Below the pieces are notes generated by a model, which did no database searches, was not told the DNA's origin, and was given only the letters and a program-made list of their open reading frames with translations. The translations under genes were made by a program, and so were the position numbers. A DNA stretch of 64,000 bases from a virus: the IMG/VR virus record IMGVR_UViG_3300035698_019437, positions 1-64,000 of that record; one strand, written 5' to 3'. The number at the start of each line of letters is the position of its first letter. Position 1 is the stretch's first letter. Of the stretch, positions 22,519 through 32,013 are shown piece after piece.

Positions 22519-22848
22519 ATGGGAGTAAAAAGTAAACCAACAAGATATGTTCCAGTTCTACTCGCCGCCGCGTCAACAAATGGCTGGACATCTGACGACG
22601 TTGAAGCATTATCTTATGGTGCAACTGCATCTGCATGTAAAGTGACTGTTAGCGAAGGAAGAACCCCAGATGACTTCTTCTATGGGGACATAAAAATCCA
22701 TGCCGTTAATAAACTTCGCCAAGCGGAAGAAGAAACTGCTCTAGCTATAAAAATTGCAGAATTTGAGACAAAACTCAAGACTTCAACACTAGGAACAAAT
22801 GCAGTAGTCACTAGGGACGGGACTGGTTTTAGAATAGAGGGCGTGTAA
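22519..22848 (+). CDS. Hypothetical virion-type protein (109 residues)
   Basis: AGGAG at about 22507-22511 precedes the ATG. The protein is Ala/Thr/Ser rich (LLAAASTNGWTSDDVEAL near 14-31) with a helical, charged C-terminal third. It ends directly before the first beta-helix gene; the two may work together. Not recognised. Confidence 0.7.
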   Translation: MGVKSKPTRYVPVLLAAASTNGWTSDDVEALSYGATASACKVTVSEGRTPDDFFYGDIKIHAVNKLRQAEEETALAIKIAEFETKLKTSTLGTNAVVTRDGTGFRIEGV

Positions 22849-24207
22849 ATGGCAACCTATACAGAATTCTTTGTTTGGAACGATACAGATTATGCTGATG
22901 CTAGTGACGCCAATGGTGGTGGTCCATTGTCTGCTATTACTGCTACTGGTGGACCGCATTATGTCATCGCCGCTGGTGCAGGAACCGGATGTGACTCTGA
23001 TGGTGCTGGCACAACACTAACCGATGATTCTGGCAATAACTGGCTAGGTGTATTAGTCGATGATTGGCTCTGTTTTGACCCGACTGGAACTGCCAATCTT
23101 ACGCGAGCTACTTCGGCAGGTGGTGGAGCAACGATTACTGTTAGTCCTGCTGTGGCTCTTGGGGCTTCTGACAAGGCATGCAATGTCGGTGGAGCTTGGG
23201 CTTTACCACAAAAAGCTGCTACCGTTATGACAACAAGCTTTGTTAATTCTGCTAGTAGTGTTCCTCGTTGCAATATACGAAATAGTACAACAGCATTTGC
23301 TGGTGCTGGCGAGGGCGAAGTTGACATGGCGAACAGCGGAACACTACCTATTCCACTGACCTTCCAGGGCTATACCACTACCGCAGGCGACGGCGGCATG
23401 GCTGAGATCGACGGGGATGGGCTGAGTAACCACAGCGGGACGTGGGATACGAACAATCAAGAACACTGGGTCGTCAAAGACTTGTATATTCACGGGGATC
23501 AGGCCGGTGTTGAGGGCATCTACGCACTGAATGGACACCACAGCAGGATTGAGAGATGCAAGGTCAAGGTCACTGGCGCGGGTTCTGATGCTATTTACGC
23601 CGCGAACAGCAGCGGCATGTGGATTCATGGATGCTGGGTAACGGATGCTAGTGATGATGGGATAGTTGGGGGTTATTACGGGGCCGTGACTCATAATTTC
23701 GTTGAGAGTGCTGGTGGGAATGGCATTGAAATCGTGTCCCCATCTCGCGTGTCTGTTCGGCACAACATTATTAACGGTGCTGGTGCTTACGGGATATGGA
23801 TAGCGAATGACTACATGGACGTTTCGTATAACTACGTCTACAACACGACCGATTCCGGCATCTACTTCGATGACCTTGATGGTGAATATCAGGGGGCTTG
23901 CGAAGGCAACATCCTCGACAACTGCGGCTCAACCAGCTCGCACTGGGGCATTGAGGCTGAGGACGCAGACAAGTATCTGAAGATGGTTACAAACAACGCT
24001 TTTTGGAACTGTGGAGGCGATGGTGGTGGGTCTTCGCAACAAACTCGTAATGTTTTAGAGGCATTATATTCTGTCACTTTATCGGCCTCTCCTGCAATGG
24101 ATGCCCTCAACGGCGATTTCCGTCTCAACGATATTGCTGGTGCTGGTCTATCTTGTCAGAATTCAGGATTCCCATCAGATGCAAGTCAGGCTATTTGGTC
24201 TGGATAA
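22849..24207 (+). CDS. Right-handed beta-helix protein, tailspike-like (452 residues)
   Basis: Residues about 215-400 show the beta-helix pattern with repeated short strands and G-x-x-I-x-x-N turns (GSDAIYAANSSGMWIHGC, then DDGIVGG, GNGIEIVSP, AYGIWIAND, SGIYFDD). Such folds in phages are tailspikes or pectate-lyase-like enzymes. The middle of the gene (about 23340-24000) is much more GC-rich than its ends and neighbours, suggesting a module acquired by recombination. No catalytic residues can be assigned. Confidence 0.85.
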   Translation: MATYTEFFVWNDTDYADASDANGGGPLSAITATGGPHYVIAAGAGTGCDSDGAGTTLTDDSGNNWLGVLVDDWLCFDPTGTANLTRATSAGGGATITVSPAVALGASDKACNVGGAWALPQKAATVMTTSFVNSASSVPRCNIRNSTTAFAGAGEGEVDMANSGTLPIPLTFQGYTTTAGDGGMAEIDGDGLSNHSGTWDTNNQEHWVVKDLYIHGDQAGVEGIYALNGHHSRIERCKVKVTGAGSDAIYAANSSGMWIHGCWVTDASDDGIVGGYYGAVTHNFVESAGGNGIEIVSPSRVSVRHNIINGAGAYGIWIANDYMDVSYNYVYNTTDSGIYFDDLDGEYQGACEGNILDNCGSTSSHWGIEAEDADKYLKMVTNNAFWNCGGDGGGSSQQTRNVLEALYSVTLSASPAMDALNGDFRLNDIAGAGLSCQNSGFPSDASQAIWSG

Positions 24208-24223
24208 TAAAGGAATATGAAAT

Positions 24224-24709
24224 ATGGCTAATATCAAACGAGGTAATTGGAGTTTTAAAGACCCTGGAGATGATGTTCCCAGTAACTCTACTATATATGG
24301 CGGCAACTTCTCTCAATTGACTCCAAGTACAGAAATTCTTAAAGGAAAAACACTTACAATTCATGGCGGAAACTTTACAAATGTAAAGATTCAACCTGAA
24401 TGGACTGTAATTGGCGGAAACTTCTGCCAAGTATCACGTTGCTCCCATGAGCATCCTGAGTGGGTGGCCAGAGGTCTTCCAGAATGTGCAGAAGATTGCA
24501 TACACAGGGTTGGAGCAGAAAAGCAATGGGTTAATGTTGAAGAACAAGAATATCGAGAAGAGAAGAATAGCCTATCTGCTGAAAAAGCTGTGGTTAAGGT
24601 AATTAATTCTACTGATGCCGACAACATCATAACTCAAAAATTGCAGAAAGAGGTTTATGTCTATCAAGATTGCGAACCTCCTAAAGAGCAACCCAAGGAG
24701 ATTAAATAA
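24224..24709 (+). CDS. GGNF-repeat protein (161 residues)
   Basis: Three or four repeats with IYGGNFSQL, IHGGNFTNV and VIGGNFCQV (near residues 25-70) suggest a short solenoid. A Cys/His cluster (CSHEHPEW and CAEDCIHR) and a charged C-terminal half follow. AAGGA is the ribosome site. It lies between two beta-helix genes and may cap or chaperone them; that is inference from position. Confidence 0.72.
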   Translation: MANIKRGNWSFKDPGDDVPSNSTIYGGNFSQLTPSTEILKGKTLTIHGGNFTNVKIQPEWTVIGGNFCQVSRCSHEHPEWVARGLPECAEDCIHRVGAEKQWVNVEEQEYREEKNSLSAEKAVVKVINSTDADNIITQKLQKEVYVYQDCEPPKEQPKEIK

Positions 24710-26067
24710 TGGCCGGTCAATATTATATAGACCCTAGTGCAGATTTTGTAGCCGGTAGAGACGGGACAGACCATGCCGGTGAAGAACTAACCGGCCCCGG
24801 TGGACTGCAAATCGCCATTCTAGGTGGTGGTGGCGCAGCAGGAGAGTTCAAAGCAGGAGGGTTAGTTGCCGGTGATACCCTTTATGTGAAAGCATCAATT
24901 TGTGTCTTGGATACTCTTGTTGTCATTAATATGAATGCTACAGACGGCTCTGCTTGGGAAATAGGTGATGTTGTACGAGACAATGGTGGTGGGGCAGTTA
25001 TTTGGCAAGGTAAAGTTGTACAAGAACGAGATAATGTTGCTACAGGGTTAACTACAGACCAGCACATATTAGTCCAACTCGACAGTGGTTATGATTATAC
25101 GATTGTTAATGCTAACTTAGCGAACGGTGTTAATAATACAGCTAAAGCCGAAACAGATGCGACGATTGATGATGTCGATACACCTAATGTCCGTATAGAT
25201 TATGGTAATGATGGTTCGGCTGCGGCTGGATTTATATCACTTACTGGTGTAAAATCTGACTGGTCTATTGCCAGTCCAGACGCAGGTAATTCAACTGACT
25301 ACCAATCAATTTTAGACGGCACCGGGTGTGTTAATAATGTCCACATCATGACGATGAGCGGGAATGGCTACTGGAAGCTTGAGAACCTTACTCTACAGAA
25401 CGCGCAGGGTAGTGGCAATGGACTAAACGCCTCTGCAACGGCTTGCACCCTGTGCCATATCAAGCACTGCAAATTCGACAGCAACGGAAATTATGGCGTC
25501 TACGCGTACCGCCTTACTGATGCCATGTTTGAGTCCTGCATCTTTTCCTCTAATGGCGGTGATGGCATTTTCTGGCCCTACTCAGCCCTCTTGTGGGCAT
25601 GCGTGTTTGCCGACAATACAGACAATGGTGTCGAGTGCTTCATTGACACGACCATATCTAAGTGCCTGTTTTACGGAAACGACGATAACCTGTTCTCGAC
25701 TTACGGGTGTATGAAAATCCTCGATTGTGTTTTTGACGACCCAGACGTTGACAACATCGACATTGCGGCTGGCGAGGTTGCCAACTACATCTTCGGATGC
25801 CGTCTGGTCAATGGGGCTGGGTATGGAATCCAACACGCCAGCGCACAAGTCAACCCATCCACCATCGAGAACTGGAATGTCTTCTTCGGCAACGCGACTT
25901 CCGACTTGTCAAACGTAGTAAGCGGAACGCGGTCTTACGGCGACGGGACGAACCACATCTCCGACCCGACAACAGATGGAATGTATGATTCAGCAAATGG
26001 AAATTATAATATAAAACGAGGTACAGAACACCATAGCACAAAATTAGTCCTTAACTGGGACAAATAA
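24709..26067 (+). CDS. Right-handed beta-helix protein, tailspike-like (452 residues)
   Basis: Same length as the first beta-helix gene, with the same scheme: an AT-rich start, a GC-rich centre (about 25320-25980) with strand/turn repeats (GNGLNASATACTLC, NGNYGVYAYRLTDA, NGGDGIFWPYSA, DNGVECF) and an AT-rich end. The TAATGG junction couples it to the gene upstream. Sequence outside the helix differs, so it is a distant paralogue with its own recombined core. Confidence 0.85.
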   Translation: MAGQYYIDPSADFVAGRDGTDHAGEELTGPGGLQIAILGGGGAAGEFKAGGLVAGDTLYVKASICVLDTLVVINMNATDGSAWEIGDVVRDNGGGAVIWQGKVVQERDNVATGLTTDQHILVQLDSGYDYTIVNANLANGVNNTAKAETDATIDDVDTPNVRIDYGNDGSAAAGFISLTGVKSDWSIASPDAGNSTDYQSILDGTGCVNNVHIMTMSGNGYWKLENLTLQNAQGSGNGLNASATACTLCHIKHCKFDSNGNYGVYAYRLTDAMFESCIFSSNGGDGIFWPYSALLWACVFADNTDNGVECFIDTTISKCLFYGNDDNLFSTYGCMKILDCVFDDPDVDNIDIAAGEVANYIFGCRLVNGAGYGIQHASAQVNPSTIENWNVFFGNATSDLSNVVSGTRSYGDGTNHISDPTTDGMYDSANGNYNIKRGTEHHSTKLVLNWDK

Positions 26068-26079
26068 GGAGAAACATAA

Positions 26080-26451
26080 ATGTCAGATATACATGTACTT
26101 GAAGGAAACGACAATGGAGAATTCCAAGTCGTATTCCATATTACTATTCCCGATGCCACAAATTCTGTTGGAATAAATTACCGTACCGCACTCGTCAATA
26201 GCGGCTTAGGCGGAACCACTTCACTGGTAGAAGGCACCGCCCCAGGTCAAATTGCAGCAGCAGAAAAGTTACAAGTTGAAGCCGGAGAAATCTACGAGTG
26301 GACTTCTAATTTCACAGTAGAAGGCAATGGAACAACTTCTATTGTAGCCAGAGACCTACTAAGAGCAAAATATACAAGAGAAGCAGCTATAGCAATATCA
26401 AAGCTTCAGAATCAACTGAAGTACTTCGGCTACACCGAATCGGAGAACTAA
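26080..26451 (+). CDS. Probable virion-associated protein (123 residues)
   Basis: AAGGAG precedes the ATG. Beta-rich N-terminus (EFQVVFHITIPDATNSVG), then a helix-rich C-terminus (LLRAKYTREAAIAISKLQNQL). Its overall plan matches small phage structural proteins of about 120 residues seen near tail-fibre genes, but I cannot name the family. The next gene starts 2 nt after its stop. Confidence 0.7.
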   Translation: MSDIHVLEGNDNGEFQVVFHITIPDATNSVGINYRTALVNSGLGGTTSLVEGTAPGQIAAAEKLQVEAGEIYEWTSNFTVEGNGTTSIVARDLLRAKYTREAAIAISKLQNQLKYFGYTESEN

Positions 26452-26452
26452 T

Positions 26453-27070
26453 ATGGCAAGTTATACACAATCAGACCACACATTTATAGCCCATGCCCAC
26501 TACACCAATGCTACCAACTACGTTGTTGTAGGAGCATCAGACGACGTAAGAACCTATCTATCAGGGACAATCTATATAGACCATGCCCCCATTGAAGATG
26601 CAACAGCCAATGACCCTGGTATCGAGTACAGAGTTCAAGTCAACCATGACGACTCTGGTGGCGATGAATACTGGCGAACCATTATCACTGTTACCGCCGA
26701 CACCGCTGCATCAACCATGGAAACATTGGACGCAGGGGCGGCGGGTGCGCAGAAAGTAGTTCCAACTGTTGCGACGGGTGATGTGACTCGCGGCGATTGG
26801 GTCTACATCATGGATGATGGTGGTGCTGCCGGTAGCGAATGGGCACAGGTTGCAGATATTGATGCGGCGGTCAGCTTTACTACTGTTGATAATCTAACTA
26901 ATACGTTTACAAGTGGCGAAGATGTATTCATTGATGGAGTTGCACGTTGGGTTATGAACGTAGACCTGTCTGGAATCGCACATCTTAGAGTCATCTGCTT
27001 CAACAGTGATGAATCCGGCTGCAACTGGGCAACCGCCGCATATGCCAAATACGCAGTAAGTATAGGATAA
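26453..27070 (+). CDS. Probable virion structural protein (205 residues)
   Basis: A Thr/Asp/Gly-rich, beta-sandwich-like protein with a GC-richer patch near 26700-26840. Typical fibre-module residues (VGASDDVRTYLSGTIYI near 25-41; FTSGEDVFIDGVARW near 152-166). A mosaic of phage structural module is likely; no enzymatic motif is seen. Confidence 0.7.
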   Translation: MASYTQSDHTFIAHAHYTNATNYVVVGASDDVRTYLSGTIYIDHAPIEDATANDPGIEYRVQVNHDDSGGDEYWRTIITVTADTAASTMETLDAGAAGAQKVVPTVATGDVTRGDWVYIMDDGGAAGSEWAQVADIDAAVSFTTVDNLTNTFTSGEDVFIDGVARWVMNVDLSGIAHLRVICFNSDESGCNWATAAYAKYAVSIG

Positions 27071-27082
27071 GAGTATTAGTAA

Positions 27083-29677
27083 ATGGCTGACCTGATAGTA
27101 AAACCTAATATGTGGTACCCTGGCATCCGCTCGGGCCATCCGCTTGCGCGTGGACTGGTGGCTTACCTCCCAATGTGGGAAGGGACCGGAAGTGGCGTTC
27201 AAGACGTTTCGGCTACCCAAAATAGCGGTAGTATAACCGGCGCATCTTGGTCCGGGTCTAAGTTTGGCAGTTCTCTTGGATTCAGTACCGCCGGGGCCAG
27301 TCAGTTCGCGAGCATTCCAGACCATTCATCGCAGACGGGGATGTCAGAACTTACTATAGAGTCGTGGGTATACTACACGAGCGGCGAAATATATGGTCGC
27401 ATCTTTGACAAGGTGCCTGGCTCGGCCTACGCGGGCTACATTCGGGATGTCACACATTCCATCGGGTTTGCCATTGCCACAGACTTAGGAACGTTGGACG
27501 TGTCAACATTTCGGCAAACAATTTCAGACAACACTTGGACTCATATAATATGGACGTGGAGTTCTGCGGAAGGTGCTTGCAATATCTATATGGATGGGGC
27601 CGTAGGCACCCCAGAAGCAAGGACCGGGAATGTAGTATCCGACGACGCCCAAGCGATACTCCTCGGTGATAATGCAATCGGTGCGCGCGGCTTTGGTGGC
27701 AAGATTGGCAGCTTTGGGGTGTGGAACCGCCGCCTCTCTGCGGGCGAAATAGTTGAACGATGTCAAGACCCTTGGGGCCTCATCACCCCGCCAAGTACTA
27801 AGACTCATGTTATTTTCTCATCAGGCGATATTCCATCCACTAACGATGTCTATATTACTGCTGGCTTGCCGGTTTATAAAGATACTGACCAGGTTCCAAC
27901 TGGCAATAGTGTATTCATTACCGCAGGTCTTCCTCCTGCCGTAGAAATTACTCCATACAACTATGGATATGTTGATATTGGGCCGTTACAACATGGTGGA
28001 AGTGCTGCTAATGAAGGTGCCGCTGATATAGGGCCATTACAAACTGAATATGATGAAGCGGCTTCAAGTTCTAGCCATAGCAGTTCTAGCCATTCATCAA
28101 GTAGTAGTCATAGCAGTTCAAGTCATTCAAGTTCTAGCCATTCTTCAAGTAGCCATTCATCTAGTTCTAGCCATTCAAGTTCTAGCCATTCGAGTTCAAG
28201 CCATTCATCGAGTAGTAGTCATAGTAGCAGTAGTAGCCACTCTAGTTCTAGTCATAGTAGTTTAAGCAGTAGCCATAGCAGTTCAAGCCATTCTAGCAGT
28301 AGTAGTCATTCTAGTAGCAGTAGTCATTCTAGCAGTAGTCATAGCAGCAGTAGCCATTCATCAAGCAGTAGCCATTCATCAAGCAGTAGCCATTCATCAA
28401 GCAGTAGTCATTCTAGCAGTAGTCATTCAAGTTCAAGTCATTCTTCAAGCAGTAGTCACAGCAGTAGCAGCCATTCTAGTTCTAGCCATAGTTCAAGTAG
28501 TAGCCACAGCAGTAGTAGTCATTCAAGTTCAAGTCATTCATCGAGTAGTAGTCATAGCAGTAGCAGCCATTCATCTAGTTCTAGCCATTCATCTAGTTCT
28601 AGTCATAGTAGCAGTAGTCATTCTAGTAGTAGCCATTCATCAAGTAGTAGTCATTCAAGTAGCAGTCACAGTAGTAGTAGCCATTCATCAAGTAGTCACA
28701 GTAGCAGTAGTCATTCTTCTAGTTCCAGTCATAGCAGTTCTAGTCATTCAAGTTCTAGCCATTCAAGTTCTAGCCATTCATCTAGCAGTAGTCATAGCAG
28801 TTCTAGTCATTCAAGTTCTAGTCATTCAAGTTCTAGCCATTCTTCTAGCAGTAGCCATTCAAGTTCTAGCCATTCTTCAAGCAGTAGCCATTCATCGAGT
28901 AGTAGTCATAGTAGCAGTAGTAGCCACTCTAGTTCTAGTCATAGTAGTTTAAGCAGTAGCCATAGCAGTTCAAGCCATTCTTCTAGCAGTAGTCATTCAT
29001 CAAGCAGTCACAGTAGTAGTAGCCATTCTTCTAGTTCTAGTCATAGTAGCAGTAGTCATTCTTCTAGTAGCCATAGTTCAAGTTCAAGCCATTCATCAAG
29101 TAGTAGTCATTCAAGTTCTAGTCATAGTAGCAGTAGTCATTCTTCTAGTTCCAGTCATAGCAGTTCTAGTCATTCTTCTAGTTCTAGCCATAGCAGTTCT
29201 AGTCATTCAAGTTCTAGCCATAGCAGTTCTAGTCATTCAAGTTCAAGTCATTCATCTAGCAGTAGCCATTCAAGTTCTAGCCATTCAAGTTCTAGCCATT
29301 CTAGTTCAAGTCATTCATCTAGTTCTAGCCATTCATCTAGTTCTAGTCATAGTAGTAGCAGCCATTCTTCTAGTAGCCATAGTTCTAGTTCAAGCCATTC
29401 ATCAAGTAGTAGTCATTCTAGTTCAAGCCATTCAAGTTCAAGTCATTCTTCAAGCAGTAGTCATTCATCAAGCAGTCACAGTAGTACTACTTCTAGTAGT
29501 CACAGTAGTTCAAGCCATTCAAGTTCAAGTCATTCTTCAAGCAGTAAACATATTAGACCTGTAAAACAAAATATTAAAACATCATATGAACAATTAACAC
29601 CAAGTAAACAAATTAGTGTTAACTCTAAAAGATTACAGAATCCTAAAGGAATAAAAACAGGATATCAGAATCTATAA
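27083..29677 (+). CDS. LamG-domain protein with long Ser/His repeat (864 residues)
   Basis: Residues about 60-245 are a LamG/concanavalin-like domain (ELTIESWVYYTSG, TWTHIIWTWSSAEG, ACNIYMDGAVG, GKIGSFGVWNRRLSAGEI) that usually binds sugars. After two short strand repeats (VYITAGLPVY and VFITAGLPP), residues 328-821 are only Ser and His except two Leu and a TT pair. A basic 43-residue tail (KHIRPVKQNIKTSYEQL) ends it. The first third is GC-rich, the rest is not. It is likely a virion fibre with a carbohydrate-binding head and a long flexible stalk. Confidence 0.88.
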   Translation: MADLIVKPNMWYPGIRSGHPLARGLVAYLPMWEGTGSGVQDVSATQNSGSITGASWSGSKFGSSLGFSTAGASQFASIPDHSSQTGMSELTIESWVYYTSGEIYGRIFDKVPGSAYAGYIRDVTHSIGFAIATDLGTLDVSTFRQTISDNTWTHIIWTWSSAEGACNIYMDGAVGTPEARTGNVVSDDAQAILLGDNAIGARGFGGKIGSFGVWNRRLSAGEIVERCQDPWGLITPPSTKTHVIFSSGDIPSTNDVYITAGLPVYKDTDQVPTGNSVFITAGLPPAVEITPYNYGYVDIGPLQHGGSAANEGAADIGPLQTEYDEAASSSSHSSSSHSSSSSHSSSSHSSSSHSSSSHSSSSSHSSSSHSSSSHSSSSSHSSSSSHSSSSHSSLSSSHSSSSHSSSSSHSSSSSHSSSSHSSSSHSSSSSHSSSSSHSSSSSHSSSSHSSSSHSSSSSHSSSSHSSSSHSSSSSHSSSSHSSSSHSSSSSHSSSSHSSSSSHSSSSSHSSSSHSSSSHSSSSSHSSSSHSSSSHSSSSHSSSSHSSSSSHSSSSHSSSSHSSSSHSSSSSHSSSSHSSSSHSSSSHSSSSSHSSSSHSSSSSHSSSSSHSSSSSHSSSSHSSLSSSHSSSSHSSSSSHSSSSHSSSSHSSSSSHSSSSHSSSSHSSSSSHSSSSSHSSSSHSSSSHSSSSSHSSSSHSSSSSHSSSSHSSSSHSSSSHSSSSHSSSSSHSSSSHSSSSHSSSSHSSSSSHSSSSSHSSSSHSSSSHSSSSSHSSSSSHSSSSHSSSSHSSSSSHSSSSHSSTTSSSHSSSSHSSSSHSSSSKHIRPVKQNIKTSYEQLTPSKQISVNSKRLQNPKGIKTGYQNL
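28064..29545 (+). repeat. Ser/His low-complexity repeat (494 codons)
   Basis: The repeat units are S4H or S5H in irregular order, about ninety units. Serine codons alternate between AGT, AGC, TCT, TCA and TCG, so the protein pattern is kept although the DNA is not a simple tandem repeat. One 94-nt block is identical at 28201-28294 and 28888-28981. Two Leu occur, both inside that duplicated block. Confidence 0.95.
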
Positions 29678-29689
29678 TAGGTACAAAAA

Positions 29690-30961
29690 ATGGATATTAG
29701 AGTATTTATAAATATTACAGATTGTCTTACAGAGGATAACAGTGATCCTAATTCTATACTTCTGTCTATAGAAAATCTATCTACTGGGGTTTTCCCGGTA
29801 CCCGAATGGACCGCTCCAACAAAAACAGGTAATGGACAATATGAGTACACGTTTGAAGCAGATACCAATGTTGTTTATTTAGTTACCTGGCGAATCATAA
29901 TTTCTGTTGGAGATGATGTTCTTCTAAAAACAGAACAAATTGGACCGTTTGAAACAACTTGTGATAATAAAATAAGGGCTGTAGCAAGCTATAAAGGAAC
30001 ATTTGCACAAGATACACTGGCTACACTTTTGTTAAAAATAACAAACTTTGATGGAATTCCCAAAGACCCTGAAGATATATCTGTTACTATATCTACGGAA
30101 GCTGGTAGCGTTGTTAAAACAACAACACCCGATAAAGCTGCCGATGGTTTTTATGCTTTTGATTGGAGTATCGCAGATACAATAACACCAGGAGACTATT
30201 ATGTTACTTGGAGGTATACTGTAGATGATATACCTCATAGCGAATTAGATAAAGTCGTTGTCGCAGAAGTAGGCGACGGTAATTTCTTGTATACTGGATT
30301 TGCATATTACTATAGACTAGTTTTAGAAAGCTATCTTACCTGCGCTCAATCAATTCCTGTTTACTACGAACAAGCAAAACCTACTGTTGATAATCATATA
30401 TATCGGTTTACGTTTCCTAGATGGAACCAAGTAACAGGAATTAAACTTTATAGAAATACTCAACCTCTTATAGACAATTATGAAGTTAATTATTTTAAAG
30501 GTGAAATTGCATTTGATAACACAATGACTGATTACGATGTTATCAATGCAGATTATAACTTTGCATGGTTCAGCGATATGGATTTGAACCAGTTCTTAGA
30601 AAATGCAATACAGGTATTAAATCAATTCCCGCCTCATAGCGGCTATTCGTTTACTAATCTTCCTTCTCGTTATGTTCCTGCTATGATCTACAAAGCCGCA
30701 GCAGATGCTTTGAGGAAGCTTATGCTTTGTTTGCAGTTCCAACAGTCGCAACAGGTATTTGGCGGTTCTGAAGCTGCTCAGAGGGCATTCGCAAACCTTG
30801 AGACACTTAAGAAGAACTACGAAGAGGAATGGAAACTTCTACTTGAACAGAAGAAGTACGGTCCTTACGTTGGGCTTACCAGAGCAGTCGTAACACCAGA
30901 ATTTACTTTACCAGGTGGTCGGTCGCGTTGGTTTCGCTACCTCTTCAAATCGGGAACCTAA
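29690..30961 (+). CDS. Probable tail/virion protein with repeated beta domains (423 residues)
   Basis: Residues 1-95 and about 100-200 are two beta-sandwich-like domains with related beginnings (GNGQYEYTFEADTNVVYLVTWRI against ADGFYAFDWSIADTITPGDYYVTWRY; given here as the shared YxVTWRx). A central mixed domain with IYRFTFPRWNQVTGIKLYR follows and a helical end (EEWKLLLEQKKYG) with RSRWFRYLFK. This ordering resembles phage structural proteins but no name can be given. Confidence 0.75.
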   Translation: MDIRVFINITDCLTEDNSDPNSILLSIENLSTGVFPVPEWTAPTKTGNGQYEYTFEADTNVVYLVTWRIIISVGDDVLLKTEQIGPFETTCDNKIRAVASYKGTFAQDTLATLLLKITNFDGIPKDPEDISVTISTEAGSVVKTTTPDKAADGFYAFDWSIADTITPGDYYVTWRYTVDDIPHSELDKVVVAEVGDGNFLYTGFAYYYRLVLESYLTCAQSIPVYYEQAKPTVDNHIYRFTFPRWNQVTGIKLYRNTQPLIDNYEVNYFKGEIAFDNTMTDYDVINADYNFAWFSDMDLNQFLENAIQVLNQFPPHSGYSFTNLPSRYVPAMIYKAAADALRKLMLCLQFQQSQQVFGGSEAAQRAFANLETLKKNYEEEWKLLLEQKKYGPYVGLTRAVVTPEFTLPGGRSRWFRYLFKSGT

Positions 30962-31044
30962 TGGCCCACAAGGACTTATATCAATTCTGCTTTATGGTTC
31001 AGTTATTGTTGTATTTGTGAGTTGTTTATGCCGATAATAAAGGC

Positions 31045-32013
31045 ATGAACAAGCATTATGAAGCAATCCATCGTTACGATTTTCTAACCAAAGAATTGCT
31101 AGAGAAAGAGTATGTACAGGATGGATTAACGGATAAGCAAATAGCTGAAAAACATGATATGCCTTCTAAAACAGTGGTATGGCGAAAACGCAAAAAATAT
31201 GGGATTCCAAACAAGTGTCCCGGCAAGTCTAACAAAAACGCGACAAAGAATAGGCGATTTCATATCAGCTTAGAAAGAGCTAAGGAACTCAAATCCAAAG
31301 GCTATACCATAAAACAAATAGCAGCTACTATTGGTTGCGGTGAGTTAGTAGCCAAAAGAAGACTAGAAGAACTTGGTTTAACCAATAAACACAAATCAAC
31401 CGAAAAGTATTCTTGTTGGGATGTAGAACTATCTGATATCCAGAAAGATTCTATCCTTGGTATGGTATTGGGAGATGGATATTTAACTAATAGTAACGCT
31501 ATATCTTTTTCTCATTCTATTAAACAGTCAGAGTATATCAAACACAAACATAGTCTTTTGCATAATCTTAGGCCGGGGAGCATAACCCTAAATCCGGTCA
31601 AGTTAAAATATAAAGATGATATAAAAATACATGATACGTTGCATTTTACAACATGCACAAACAAACATCTCGCTTATCTAAAAAGTATCTTTTATAACGA
31701 GGCTGGTAAAAAGATATTTCCTTACTATTACCTTATGGAACATCTAGGAAATATCGGTTTGGCATATTGGTTTATGGATGACGGGAATTTACATTACAAA
31801 AGTGCTAGATTATTTACATGCAACTTTACCCTACTAGAACATTTTATGATACAGAAGTTGTTCAAAGAAAAGTTTGGATTGTGTTGCAAAATACTGTATC
31901 ACAACCAAAAAAGGAATTACTATGTTGCTTTCTCTGTTGAAGAAACTAAAAAGTTGTTTTCTCTAATCCGTCCTCACATCATCGAAAGCATGAAATATAA
32001 AGTAGAAATGTAG
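31045..32013 (+). CDS. LAGLIDADG homing endonuclease with N-terminal helix-turn-helix
   Basis: Two LAGLIDADG-type motifs are visible: GMVLGDGYL (residues 139-147) and LAYWFMDDGNL (about 239-249), each with the catalytic Asp. Two helix-turn-helix segments lie before them (LTDKQIAEKHDMPSKTVVW and YTIKQIAATIGCGELVAK). It is free-standing between two structural-type genes. A CCGATAAT box and a hairpin around ATGCC/GGCAT overlap the start, which lacks a strong ribosome site. Confidence 0.88.
   Translation: MNKHYEAIHRYDFLTKELLEKEYVQDGLTDKQIAEKHDMPSKTVVWRKRKKYGIPNKCPGKSNKNATKNRRFHISLERAKELKSKGYTIKQIAATIGCGELVAKRRLEELGLTNKHKSTEKYSCWDVELSDIQKDSILGMVLGDGYLTNSNAISFSHSIKQSEYIKHKHSLLHNLRPGSITLNPVKLKYKDDIKIHDTLHFTTCTNKHLAYLKSIFYNEAGKKIFPYYYLMEHLGNIGLAYWFMDDGNLHYKSARLFTCNFTLLEHFMIQKLFKEKFGLCCKILYHNQKRNYYVAFSVEETKKLFSLIRPHIIESMKYKVEM

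Noticed and set aside
22959-26041. Minus-strand frames in the beta-helix genes
   Set aside because: They are codon-bias shadows in the GC-rich cores of real plus-strand genes.
28064-29545. CRISPR-like or satellite array
   Set aside because: Units are irregular at DNA level, there are no unique spacers, and the stretch is one open reading frame coding for Ser and His.
30958-31020. 19-codon frame MAHKDLYQF after the tail-type gene
   Set aside because: Too short and without a continuation after the endonuclease gene; it could be a remnant of a gene cut by the homing endonuclease, but nothing supports this.
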